Positions 50,688-58,406 of a stretch of 64,000 bases of DNA are shown one piece after another. Location: contig JAISSU010000027.1 in NCBI GenBank assembly GCA_031272985.1, positions 1 through 64,000 on the forward strand, given 5' to 3'. This DNA is from Lachnospiraceae bacterium. Lineage in GTDB: Bacteria; Bacillota; Clostridia; Lachnospirales; Lachnospiraceae. Below the pieces are notes generated by a model. That model saw nothing but the letters and a program-made list of their open reading frames with translations, did no database searches and was not told the DNA's origin. Both the position numbers and the translations under genes were made by a program. Each line of letters starts with the position of its first letter. Position 1 is the stretch's first letter.

Positions 50688-51299
50688 TTACTCGGCTGAT
50701 TCAAGAGAAAAACTACCCTCATCGGTTCCGAAAGAAAAGGTAAATTCGCTGCCGTCTTCCATCGTTATTGCTCCTTCGTCGCCATCAATTAAAGTCCAGG
50801 TTTCCCCGCCGTCTGTAGAGTAATAATGCCCGCCGTCTTCAGATTTCACCAATACATCGCCTGCTACAGCGCCGGAGATAGCGCTGCCGTCTTCGCTTAT
50901 CACCGAAAATCCGGATTCGCCTTCGGCATTTCCCACCGAGTAATCGCTTGATTGCGCATTTCCGACTATAGTCATAATAGAATTGCCGTCATCAATGGTC
51001 TGAACATTTAACTCAGTCCCGTCTTCGGTAATTATAGTTCCATTAGCCGGAGCAGATTCCCAAGTCTCACCTTCGTCGGTGGAATACTCGGTCACGCCAT
51101 CTTCGGAGCGAACCATATAGCTTCCTTCATTTTTCGCATTCTGTGCGAGAACACCCAGAGTCGCCGCCATTACGAGAGCTACCACACCTACGACAATAAG
51201 TATTGGCTTTTTGCCGAGTTTACGCTTCGTGCTCACTTCGGTAGTTGCCTCAATTTCTTCATTAACAATCTCATTGATAAATTCATTTTCGTTATTCAT
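50688..51299 (-). CDS. Membrane-anchored protein with Asp-box (BNR) motifs, linked to a two-component system
   Basis: 203 residues. The cytoplasmic N-terminus is acidic (about 30 residues), then comes one membrane helix (about 33-52) with the rest outside. The outer part has two Asp-box motifs, YSTDEGETWES (about residue 72) and YSTDGGETWTL (about residue 161), and between them TIVGNAQSSDYSVGNA. The sensor kinase of the same operon has a similar TIVGNASGAGSVDYS stretch. It may present or bind the stimulus for the kinase. AAAGGGG precedes the ATG at 51299. Two Asp boxes alone are too few for a full beta-propeller. Confidence 0.75.
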   Translation of the reverse strand: MNNENEFINEIVNEEIEATTEVSTKRKLGKKPILIVVGVVALVMAATLGVLAQNAKNEGSYMVRSEDGVTEYSTDEGETWESAPANGTIITEDGTELNVQTIDDGNSIMTIVGNAQSSDYSVGNAEGESGFSVISEDGSAISGAVAGDVLVKSEDGGHYYSTDGGETWTLIDGDEGAITMEDGSEFTFSFGTDEGSFSLESAE

Positions 51300-51484
51300 T
51301 TTTAGATGCCCCTTTCAATTTTTATTATTAGTTACAAACCGGTTTACAATGCGTATTGTAGCTTGTAAACCTGAAATGAACCTGAAATATCAAAAAAAAT
51401 TTATGTTTAATAAGAAATTGTATTCTTTCGTTAATATACTTCATTTTTAACGCAAATAGAAGAGCTGATTATTATCGTAACTTC

Positions 51485-51513
51485 TTGACAAATTGATAAA
51501 CAATGTTTATCCT
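51485..51513 (+). promoter_or_regulatory. mazEF promoter with a palindromic operator
   Basis: TTGACA (51485-51490), a 17-nt spacer, TATCCT (51508-51513). GATAAACAATGTTTATC (51495-51511) is a 17-bp palindrome perfect but for its centre, lying between and over the promoter boxes: a likely MazE/MazEF autorepression site. Confidence 0.75.
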
Positions 51514-51529
51514 AATTAAAGGAGGAATT

Positions 51530-51781
51530 ATGTATATGAAAACGGCAACTGTCAGTAAATGGGGCAATGCGCAGGGTATTAGGATTCCGGAGGCTTTTTG
51601 TAGTCAACTGGGCTTATCTGTGGGGGATAAGGTCGCACTTAATATCGAGAAGGACAGACTGATTATTGTAAAGGCTGATGAGTGCTATTCTCTGCAGGCG
51701 CGTTATAAGGCATGGGATAAAAGAGGTCAATCTGAGCCCGAATATGATTGGGGCGAGCCTGTTGGGAAGGAGATTTGGTAA
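51530..51781 (+). CDS. mazE: AbrB/MazE-type antitoxin
   Basis: 83 residues. The N-terminal swapped-hairpin AbrB domain is clear: ATVSKWGNAQGIRIPEAF with LGLSVGDKVALNIEKDRLII. The C-terminal tail (KRGQSEPEYDWGEPVGKEIW), acidic and Trp-rich, would bind and inhibit MazF. AAAGGAGG precedes the ATG at 51530. The stop codon overlaps the mazF start (TAATG), so translation is coupled. It probably represses its own promoter through the palindrome at 51495-51511. Confidence 0.92.
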   Translation: MYMKTATVSKWGNAQGIRIPEAFCSQLGLSVGDKVALNIEKDRLIIVKADECYSLQARYKAWDKRGQSEPEYDWGEPVGKEIW

Positions 51782-52104
51782 TGGCTTTCAGACAAGGCGA
51801 CATTGTCGAAGTGAATTTCGAGCCCACTCTCGGTCATGAACCTAAAAAATTAAGACCGGCGCTTGTGGTGAGCAGCAATGATTTTAATGATATGACGTCA
51901 ATGACAATCGTTTGTCCCATTACTTCTAAGGATGATGGTTTTTTCCTTCACGAGCCGATTCCACTTGGGCACGATGTATCCGGTTTTGTGGTAATGGAGC
52001 AAATAAGGGCTATTGACCTTGCTGCGAGAAAAGCTGCGGTTATTGACCATTTAGATAATAATGAGATGATTTCTATTATTACGTGCATCAAAACATTTAT
52101 GTAA
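51781..52104 (+). CDS. mazF: MazF-type endoribonuclease toxin
   Basis: 107 residues of the PemK/MazF fold. Seen: RQGDIVEVNFEPTLGHEPKK (substrate loop), RPALVVSSNDFN with the conserved Arg, VCPITSK with the conserved Thr/Ser of the active site, and EQIRAIDL. It cleaves single-stranded mRNA at short motifs when free of MazE. The start at 51781 is set by the TAATG overlap and AAGGAG in the end of mazE. rsmA follows after 17 nt. Confidence 0.93.
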   Translation: MAFRQGDIVEVNFEPTLGHEPKKLRPALVVSSNDFNDMTSMTIVCPITSKDDGFFLHEPIPLGHDVSGFVVMEQIRAIDLAARKAAVIDHLDNNEMISIITCIKTFM

Positions 52105-52121
52105 TATAGGGAGGCTGATAC

Positions 52122-52994
52122 TTGCAGGATGACACAACCCTTTATCGGGAGACCATTGACAATATTAATAAATACGGAATTTCGGTTAAAAAAAAGTACG
52201 GACAGAATTTTTTAAAGGATACTCGTGTTTTAGATAAGATTATTGCGGGAGCGCAGATTGATTCGGATGACACTGTTTTAGAGGTGGGGCCGGGGCTTGG
52301 GAATCTGACTAAAGAACTGGCTAAAATTGCAGGGCGCGTGGTGGCGGTTGAAATAGATATTAACCTCATTGAGCCGCTAAAGGAAATACTAAGAGACTAT
52401 CCTAATGTGAGCATTTTACAGGGGGACATTCTGGATTTACTTGAAAAAGGATTGGAGCCTATTGTCGCAGACAAACCATATAAGGTGGTTGCAAACCTAC
52501 CATATTACATTACTACTCCGATTATTATGGGGTTTTTGGAATCAAGTAACCCGCCTCAGAGCCTCACGGTGATGCTTCAAAAAGAGGTCGCGCAGCGTAT
52601 GAAAGCCGCACCTTGCACAAAGGACTACTCAGCGCTGACACTTGCGGTAGAGTATTATGCGGATACTTATTTGGTAGCTAATGTTCCGAGGAATTGTTTT
52701 ATACCCCGACCGAATGTAGACTCTGCGGTTCTTCGGCTAACGAGGCTAAAGGAGTCGCCTGTCAGACCGATTAATGAGGAATTTCTTTTTAAGGTAATAA
52801 AGGCTTCTTTTGCACAACGCAGAAAAACACTGATAAATGCTTTACTTAATGCGAAAATTGGATTAGAATCAAAGGAAACCGTTTCCGAGGCGCTAAAGGC
52901 GATGGGATTAGCGGATAACATCAGGGGTGAGACACTTTCATTAACGCAGTTTTCGGAGCTTTCGGATATTCTGTTTAAGAGTACTATCAATTAA
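52122..52994 (+). CDS. rsmA: 16S rRNA dimethyladenosine transferase (KsgA)
   Basis: Dimethylates A1518 and A1519 of 16S rRNA in late 30S assembly. 290 residues. Motifs: KKYGQNFLKD at the start, VLEVGPGLGNLTKELA (SAM motif I, about residue 48), VVANLPYYITTPI (motif IV, about residue 122) and the C-terminal region with ASFAQRRKTLINAL. The start is a TTG at 52122, 7 nt after GGGAGG. It follows mazF closely and may share its transcript. Confidence 0.95.
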   Translation: MQDDTTLYRETIDNINKYGISVKKKYGQNFLKDTRVLDKIIAGAQIDSDDTVLEVGPGLGNLTKELAKIAGRVVAVEIDINLIEPLKEILRDYPNVSILQGDILDLLEKGLEPIVADKPYKVVANLPYYITTPIIMGFLESSNPPQSLTVMLQKEVAQRMKAAPCTKDYSALTLAVEYYADTYLVANVPRNCFIPRPNVDSAVLRLTRLKESPVRPINEEFLFKVIKASFAQRRKTLINALLNAKIGLESKETVSEALKAMGLADNIRGETLSLTQFSELSDILFKSTIN

Positions 52995-53080
52995 TACGGA
53001 CACTATTTCATTAATAACATAAATTGTCTAAAGATTTACCGTAACACTTTGGAGCATTGTCATGGATTGGAGGTGCTATC

Positions 53081-54451
53081 ATGGGAAGAATAAAGGAGCC
53101 GGCTTTATTTGAAATTACGCCGGAAATCAGTAAATTAGCGGGTCTCTGTGAGGAGCATAATGCGATTGAAAAAGAGCTTTATACAAAATTTGAGGTAAAA
53201 AGAGGCTTAAGAGACCTAAATGGGAAAGGGGTGCTCGCCGGGCTTACCACGATTTCCGATGTGAGCGCAAAGAAAATCGTAAACGGCGAGGAGGTGCCTT
53301 GTGAAGGGAATCTTTATTACCGCGGCTATAATGTAAAGGACTTGGTTAAGGGATTTTTAGGGGATTCGCGTTCGGGTTTTGAAGAGATTACTTATTTGTT
53401 ACTATTTGGAGAATTGCCTTCGAAGGAGAATTTGGAGCGCTTTCATAAACTGTTAGAGGAGCGTAGGACATTGCCACCGAATTTCGTGCGTGATGTAATA
53501 ATGAAAGCTCCGAGCAGGGATATGATGAATTCGCTATCGCGATCCATATTAAATCTGTATTCGTACGACCCGGCGGCTGATGACACTTCCATACCTAATG
53601 TGCTGCGGCAGTGCCTTAATCTCATCAGCCAGTTTCCGATGCTGATGGTTTATGGTTATCATGCATATAATTACAGGATGGGTGAGGATTTATACATTTA
53701 TGCACCTTCCCCGAAGCTTTCTACCGCTGAGAATATTCTTATGATGCTACGTGAGGATCGCCAATATACTGCTTTGGAGGCGAAGATTTTAGACATGTCG
53801 CTGGTGCTCCACATGGATCACGGCGGCGGTAATAATTCCACATTTACCACGCATGTCGTCACCTCTTCAGGGACGGATACTTATTCCACGATGGCTGCGG
53901 CGATGGCGTCTCTTAAAGGACCTAAACACGGCGGGGCGAATATTAAGGTTATCCAGATGTTTGAGGATATGAAAAAGACCGTTCGTGATTGGACTAATGA
54001 GGAGGAGGTCGAGGCATATCTTTGCGCCTTACTTGATAAAAATGCTTTTGATAAGCAGGGATTGATTTACGGAATGGGGCATGCCGTTTATTCGATTTCA
54101 GACCCTAGGGCTGATATTTTCAAGGTCTTTGTAAAACAGCTGGCAAAGGCAAAGGGGTTTAATGATGAGTTCGCGCTTTATGAATTGGTCGAGAAATTGG
54201 CGCCCGAGGTGATAGGTAAAAAGAGGAAGATCTATAAGGGCGTTAATGCCAATGTGGATTTTTACAGCGGCTTGGTTTATCATATGCTGGGATTGCCCCA
54301 ATCGCTTTATACTCCGATTTTCGCGGCGGGAAGAATAGTTGGCTGGAGTGCGCATAGGCTGGAGGAACTCAAAAATGTCGATAAAATTATCCGGCCGGCG
54401 TATAAGCCTATGACGGAGCACAAGGAGTATGTGGAGATGGCGAAGCGTTAG
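53081..54451 (+). CDS. Citrate synthase
   Basis: 456 residues; joins oxaloacetate and acetyl-CoA to citrate. The Si-type fold is recognisable by VLAGLTTISDV, YRGYNVKDLV, LVLHMDHGGGNNSTF (His, about residue 245), GPKHGGANIKV (about 285), GMGHAVYSISDPRADIF (catalytic His, about 335) and the C-terminal RIVGWSAHRLEE. GGAGG lies 7 nt before the ATG at 53081. A 2-methylcitrate synthase role cannot be excluded. No isocitrate dehydrogenase is in the window, and the aconitase relative at 32915 is atypical. Confidence 0.92.
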   Translation: MGRIKEPALFEITPEISKLAGLCEEHNAIEKELYTKFEVKRGLRDLNGKGVLAGLTTISDVSAKKIVNGEEVPCEGNLYYRGYNVKDLVKGFLGDSRSGFEEITYLLLFGELPSKENLERFHKLLEERRTLPPNFVRDVIMKAPSRDMMNSLSRSILNLYSYDPAADDTSIPNVLRQCLNLISQFPMLMVYGYHAYNYRMGEDLYIYAPSPKLSTAENILMMLREDRQYTALEAKILDMSLVLHMDHGGGNNSTFTTHVVTSSGTDTYSTMAAAMASLKGPKHGGANIKVIQMFEDMKKTVRDWTNEEEVEAYLCALLDKNAFDKQGLIYGMGHAVYSISDPRADIFKVFVKQLAKAKGFNDEFALYELVEKLAPEVIGKKRKIYKGVNANVDFYSGLVYHMLGLPQSLYTPIFAAGRIVGWSAHRLEELKNVDKIIRPAYKPMTEHKEYVEMAKR

Positions 54452-54470
54452 TTTTTGTGTTTATTCGCAA

Positions 54471-54611
54471 GTGCCCTTGAAGGTCCGTGTGAAAACTTTC
54501 CAAGTTCCCGTGCGGAAGTCGCTCATATTTGGACGCAGATAAGGGGAGCACGATAGCGTTCGCTTCCTAACGCACGGATACCTTGCGAAACTTTCCACAC
54601 GGCGCGGGCAC
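54471..54611 (+). repeat. Nested inverted-repeat element, about 141 bp, possible structured RNA
   Basis: Three stems nest on one axis: GTGCCC/GGGCAC (54471-54476 with 54606-54611), CCGTGTG/CACACGG (54485-54491 with 54596-54602) and CCGTGCG/CGCACGG (54508-54514 with 54571-54577), with a further GGAAG/CTTCC inside. A related phrase GAAA(A)CTTTCC occurs on both sides. There is no T tract and no open frame of note. Nearly all of the gap between the citrate synthase and hydrolase genes is taken up by it. Confidence 0.65.
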
Positions 54612-54739
54612 CGGAAATTAATACGGTCAGGTTTTACTTACTAATTATTTATTCTCTTGTGTGTATTCGATAGTTTGACTAAACTAAACATTATTCCCGC
54701 AGACCCGCATTGGTCCGTGGAGAAATAACGGGGGATAAT

Positions 54740-55666
54740 ATGAGGAACGAATTTACGTTTAAATCGAAAGATGGGGTTACGGATATTCATGCCGTGGAGT
54801 GGGTGCCTGTGGGGCGGCCTGCGGGGATTTTGCAGATTGTGCACGGGATGGTGGAATATATCCTTAGATATGACGAGTTTGCGTCGTTTCTTTCGGAGAA
54901 GGGTTTTTATGTGGTGGGGCATGACCATATCGGACATGGTAGTTCTATAGTAGATGAATCATGTCTCGGGTATTTTTGCGAAAAGGATGCTAATAAGGTT
55001 CTTCTTGATGATATTCATGCTTTACGGAAATTGACGGAGAAGAAATATCCCGGAATCAGATATTTTATTTTGGGGCACAGCATGGGTTCGTATCTTTTGC
55101 GGCAATATTTAGCCATCCATGGGAATGCTCTTTCAGGAGCCATTATTATGGGTACGGGCACTCAACCGGCTGCACTCTTAGCTTTCGGCAAAACCCTTAC
55201 GAAAATTTTGTGGAAGATTCGCGGTTCGAAATACAGGAGTCCTTTGATAGAATACTTGGGTTCGGGCAGCCTTAATGCTAAATTTAAGAAAAACGGTGAG
55301 ACCCCTAAGGATTGGATTACTACCGATGAAGGGAAAAAGGCGCTGTATCTGAAAGACCCACTTTGTGGTTTTAAGTTTACGGTTAACGGCTATCATACTC
55401 TATTTTCAGCTATTGCGGGAGCATGCAATGCTGTCACGATTCGGAAAACACCGCAGAGAATCCCTCTATTGATAATATCGGGGGCAGAGGATCCCGTAGG
55501 TGGTTTCGGAAAAGGAGTAGAGCAGGCATTTAATCAGTATGCTACGCTTCGAGGCGGGCGCGTTGACATAAAACTATATCCGGATGATCGCCACGAAGTC
55601 CTAAATGAGAAAAACAGGACTGAGGTTTATGAGGATATATACACATTTTTTATAGATGTGGTCTAA
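54740..55666 (+). CDS. Alpha/beta hydrolase, monoacylglycerol lipase/lysophospholipase type
   Basis: 308 residues. The oxyanion region is QIVHGMVEYILRYDEFA (about residue 30) and GHDHIGHG (about 57). The nucleophile elbow is GHSMGSYL (about residue 108), the acid is in ISGAEDPVGG (about 252) and the His is in PDDRHEVLNE (about 286). This Hydrolase_4 pattern is that of monoacylglycerol lipases and lysophospholipases. No signal peptide. GGGGGA precedes the ATG at 54740. No lipid gene is adjacent. Confidence 0.9.
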   Translation: MRNEFTFKSKDGVTDIHAVEWVPVGRPAGILQIVHGMVEYILRYDEFASFLSEKGFYVVGHDHIGHGSSIVDESCLGYFCEKDANKVLLDDIHALRKLTEKKYPGIRYFILGHSMGSYLLRQYLAIHGNALSGAIIMGTGTQPAALLAFGKTLTKILWKIRGSKYRSPLIEYLGSGSLNAKFKKNGETPKDWITTDEGKKALYLKDPLCGFKFTVNGYHTLFSAIAGACNAVTIRKTPQRIPLLIISGAEDPVGGFGKGVEQAFNQYATLRGGRVDIKLYPDDRHEVLNEKNRTEVYEDIYTFFIDVV

Positions 55667-55751
55667 GATTTAGGTTATTTAATTCGCATTAACATTAGTA
55701 GCCAAGCCGGGGGAATTCCCTGACTCTGAATAAAACATAAGGAGAATGACA

Positions 55752-56591
55752 ATGAAAACATTAGGCTATTACAACGGAAAATTTGCGGAATTAGAGGATA
55801 TGATGATCCCCATGAATGACCGCGCCTGCTTTTTCGGAGACGGGGCATATGATGCGGGTCCGTCGCGCAATTATAAGATTTTTGCCATCGATGAACATAT
55901 CGACCGTTTTTTTAACAGCGCGGGGCTTTTAAAAATCAAAATGCCTGTTACAAAGCAGGAGTTAAAAAGTATTTTAGAGGAAATGGTACAAAAACTTGAT
56001 ACCGGAAATAATTTCGTATATTATCAAGTGACCCGCGGCACAGGAATCCGTAATCACGCTTTTACTGAAGGCGCCGGGAATCTTTGGATTCTTATTAAAC
56101 CGGATGAAATAGCCGATGGACTTACTCCGATAAAGCTTATTACAATGGCTGACACGCGGTTTTATCATTGCAATATAAAGACCTTGAATCTGATACCTTC
56201 GGTAATGGCAGCTCAGGCCGCAAAAGAAGCCGGAGTAGATGAAACGGTATTTTACCGCGAGGGAGGAATAGTCACCGAGTGTGCTCACAGCAATGTATGT
56301 ATTATCAAGGACAATGTTCTGCGCTCGCATCCGAATGATAATATGATTCTGCCCGGCATCGCAAAAGCACATATGATAAAAATGTGCAAGAAGCTCGAAA
56401 TCCCCGTAAATGAAACGCCGTTTACATTGGATGACCTCTTTAACGCGCAGGAAGTAATCGTCACCAGCTCGAGCAACCTCTGTCTTCGCGCAAGTGAAAT
56501 CGATGGGAAAGCAGTAGGCGGGAAAGCACCCGAATTATATGAAAAAATAAGAAAAGCACTTTTAGATGAATTCTACGAAGCGACAGCTTAA
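55752..56591 (+). CDS. dat: Class IV aminotransferase, probable D-amino acid aminotransferase
   Basis: 279 residues. Interconverts D-Ala and D-Glu through PLP, feeding peptidoglycan precursors. The PLP lysine is in CNIKTLNLIPSV (about residue 143). The Glu at VTECAHSNV (about 175) and the phosphate-binding TSSSNLCLRASEI (about 240) are conserved. RACFFGDGAYDAG (about residue 25) is typical of Dat rather than IlvE. AAGGAG is 7 nt before the ATG at 55752; the ATG at 55746 is too close. A strong terminator follows. Confidence 0.88.
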   Translation: MKTLGYYNGKFAELEDMMIPMNDRACFFGDGAYDAGPSRNYKIFAIDEHIDRFFNSAGLLKIKMPVTKQELKSILEEMVQKLDTGNNFVYYQVTRGTGIRNHAFTEGAGNLWILIKPDEIADGLTPIKLITMADTRFYHCNIKTLNLIPSVMAAQAAKEAGVDETVFYREGGIVTECAHSNVCIIKDNVLRSHPNDNMILPGIAKAHMIKMCKKLEIPVNETPFTLDDLFNAQEVIVTSSSNLCLRASEIDGKAVGGKAPELYEKIRKALLDEFYEATA

Positions 56592-56594
56592 AAG

Positions 56595-56626
56595 AAAACT
56601 CCGAAGGCTTTCACCTTCGGAGTTTT
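56595..56626 (+). terminator. Bidirectional Rho-independent terminator
   Basis: AAAACTCCGAAGG (56595-56607) and CCTTCGGAGTTTT (56614-56626), perfect 13-bp stem with loop CTTTCA and T on the 3' side of both strands. Confidence 0.92.
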
Positions 56627-56670
56627 CTCATCATAATAGTTATCTAAAGGAATGAGAGTGAAGTGCAACA

Positions 56671-56746
56671 TCGGGAGGATCCCGACATCATACTTATGAG
56701 GGGGTTTGATAGTTGAGTTGCTCTTCCTCAACCATCAACCTCAGTA
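56671..56746. repeat. Two hairpins between the aminotransferase and TetR genes
   Basis: TCGGGA-GGA-TCCCGA (56671-56685) is followed by an imperfect long stem (56691-56746: TAC/GTA, TGAGG/CCTCA, GAT/ATC, GTTGAG/CTCAAC). No credible gene lies in this roughly 200-bp gap. Role unknown. Confidence 0.5.
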
Positions 56747-56824
56747 TAAAGTCGAAGTATGTCTAATTTGTGTGCAAAATATAAAAGAAATCGAAAATTT
56801 ATTAAGATTTTTTAAAGAAAGCCT

Positions 56825-57487
56825 TTAAAATGCGGCATTTATTCCGCAAATATGTTTCAGCATCTTTATAAATTCTGCTTTTGTGTGCTCACAATCTTTT
56901 GATTCATCTTCACATAATTGCTCGAGAATATATTTGCAGTGACCGATTATCACGTCATTTATCATATTGACATTATCCTGTGTCACTGAAGTATCTTCAT
57001 TAATCAGTGGTTTCAGCATCATAAAGGAGCGCTCACTGTGATTGTTTCCGAAATACATGGACTCTATCTCAGGAGAGAAGGTCGATAGCTCATCAGGGAA
57101 AATGGAATAGTATTTTTTCATTATTGACTCAATATCATTGCTGCGCTTCCCGTAGAAAAAATTATAAAAGATATCAGGATACTTAAAACACGAGTCGCAA
57201 AAATGTTCCCAAACCAAGAGGAATAATTGCGTGGCGCAGTAGTCTTTCTTGCTGAGTTCGCCTAATGCGTGAGCGTATTCTTTAAAGTGTTTCATTGAAG
57301 CCAGTAGAAGGAGTTCGTCGAAGTCATTGAAGTACAAATAAATAGTAGAATTATGAAAGCCTGTCTTATCCGCCACTTTGCGGATGGAGAGATTCGCCAT
57401 GCCTTCCGAATCCATCATTTCTTGTGTTGTATTAATGAATAATGCAGCGTTATTACGCTTTAACTGCGCTCTTTCCGGTTCTGTCAT
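56825..57487 (-). CDS. TetR/AcrR-family regulator
   Basis: 220 residues. The helix-turn-helix is NLSIRKVADKTGFHNSTIYL (about residues 33-52), after the usual first helix (NNAALFINTTQEMMD). The C-terminal helical domain resembles TetR_C regulators but gives no ligand clue. AAGGA precedes the ATG. It has its own promoter (57528-57556) and a 13-bp palindrome in the leader. It is divergent from the two-component system at 57673. Confidence 0.88.
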   Translation of the reverse strand: MTEPERAQLKRNNAALFINTTQEMMDSEGMANLSIRKVADKTGFHNSTIYLYFNDFDELLLLASMKHFKEYAHALGELSKKDYCATQLFLLVWEHFCDSCFKYPDIFYNFFYGKRSNDIESIMKKYYSIFPDELSTFSPEIESMYFGNNHSERSFMMLKPLINEDTSVTQDNVNMINDVIIGHCKYILEQLCEDESKDCEHTKAEFIKMLKHICGINAAF

Positions 57488-57511
57488 TTAATCCTTGCTT
57501 ATTCTATAAAG

Positions 57512-57556
57512 TTTTGTTACAAAAAGAATTATAACAGGGCTTTGTGCTGATTACAA
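57512..57556 (-). promoter_or_regulatory. Promoter and palindrome upstream of the TetR gene
   Basis: Minus strand TTGTAA (57551-57556), a 17-nt spacer, TATAAT (57528-57533). TTTTGTTACAAAA (57512-57524) is a 13-bp palindrome just downstream of the -10, a candidate autorepressor site. Confidence 0.6.
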
Positions 57557-57672
57557 GAGACTAAATCTTCACTTATTCTTAATAATTATCATAATTGTTC
57601 TTAAAATTTCGCGGATATTATAGTATCATGAATAAGCCTTCAAAAAGGCGTATATAAGGAGGTGAAAATGCT

Positions 57673-58368
57673 ATGTCTACAATACTGGTATGTGATGATG
57701 ACAAGGAAATTGTTGAGGCTATTGAGATTTATCTTCTTCAGGAAGGATATGATGTCCTAAAGGCTTATGACGGAATAGAGGCTTTGGAAATCCTTAATAA
57801 GGAAGAGGTTGATCTTTTGATTATTGATATAATGATGCCCAAAATGGATGGCATCCACGCGACTTTGCGAATCAGAAAAGAGAAAAATCTTCCTATTATC
57901 ATTCTCTCAGCGAAGTCAGAAGACGCGGATAAGGTCTTAGGCTTAAGCGTGGGGGCTGATGACTACGTATCAAAGCCTTTCAGCCATTTGGAACTTGTGG
58001 CGAGAGTTCGTTCACAGCTACGAAGATATCAGAAATTGGGCGGCAGTCCGAATGAAGAAAAAACAAACTTGTATAAATCGGGCGGACTGGAAATCGACGA
58101 TGATACAAAAGAAGTAACCGTAGATGGCGAAAGCGTTAAGCTCACACCGATAGAGTACAGCATTTTGCTTTTGCTGGTTAAAAATCAGGGAAAGGTATTT
58201 TCAATAACGCAGATATACGAGTCAATATGGAATGAAAACGCCGTAGGCGTAGATAATACCGTGGCAGTCCATATCAGGCATATCAGAGAAAAAATAGAAA
58301 TAGACGCAAAGAATCCGCGCTACCTAAAGGTGGTCTGGGGCGTGGGTTATAAAATTGAGAAGAAATAA
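57673..58368 (+). CDS. OmpR-family response regulator (VanR-like)
   Basis: 231 residues. The receiver has Asp pairs in LVCDDDKEI, the phospho-Asp in LLIIDIMMPKMDG (about residue 53), Ser in IIILSAKSED and Lys in DYVSKPF. The winged-helix output domain has LTPIEYSILLLLVKNQGKVF and ends VWGVGYKIEKK. GGAGGTGA precedes the ATG. The kinase gene follows after 38 nt, making a standard two-gene operon. Confidence 0.95.
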   Translation: MSTILVCDDDKEIVEAIEIYLLQEGYDVLKAYDGIEALEILNKEEVDLLIIDIMMPKMDGIHATLRIRKEKNLPIIILSAKSEDADKVLGLSVGADDYVSKPFSHLELVARVRSQLRRYQKLGGSPNEEKTNLYKSGGLEIDDDTKEVTVDGESVKLTPIEYSILLLLVKNQGKVFSITQIYESIWNENAVGVDNTVAVHIRHIREKIEIDAKNPRYLKVVWGVGYKIEKK

Positions 58369-58406
58369 ATAAAGTCTGTAAGGGGTACAGACTTTGGAGG
58401 GAGAAA

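Noticed and set aside
56725..56766. 13-codon minus-strand frame (starts MVEEEQ) as a small peptide gene
   Set aside because: It is part of the imperfect stem, lacks a convincing ribosome binding site and has no hydrophobic helix like the type I toxin.
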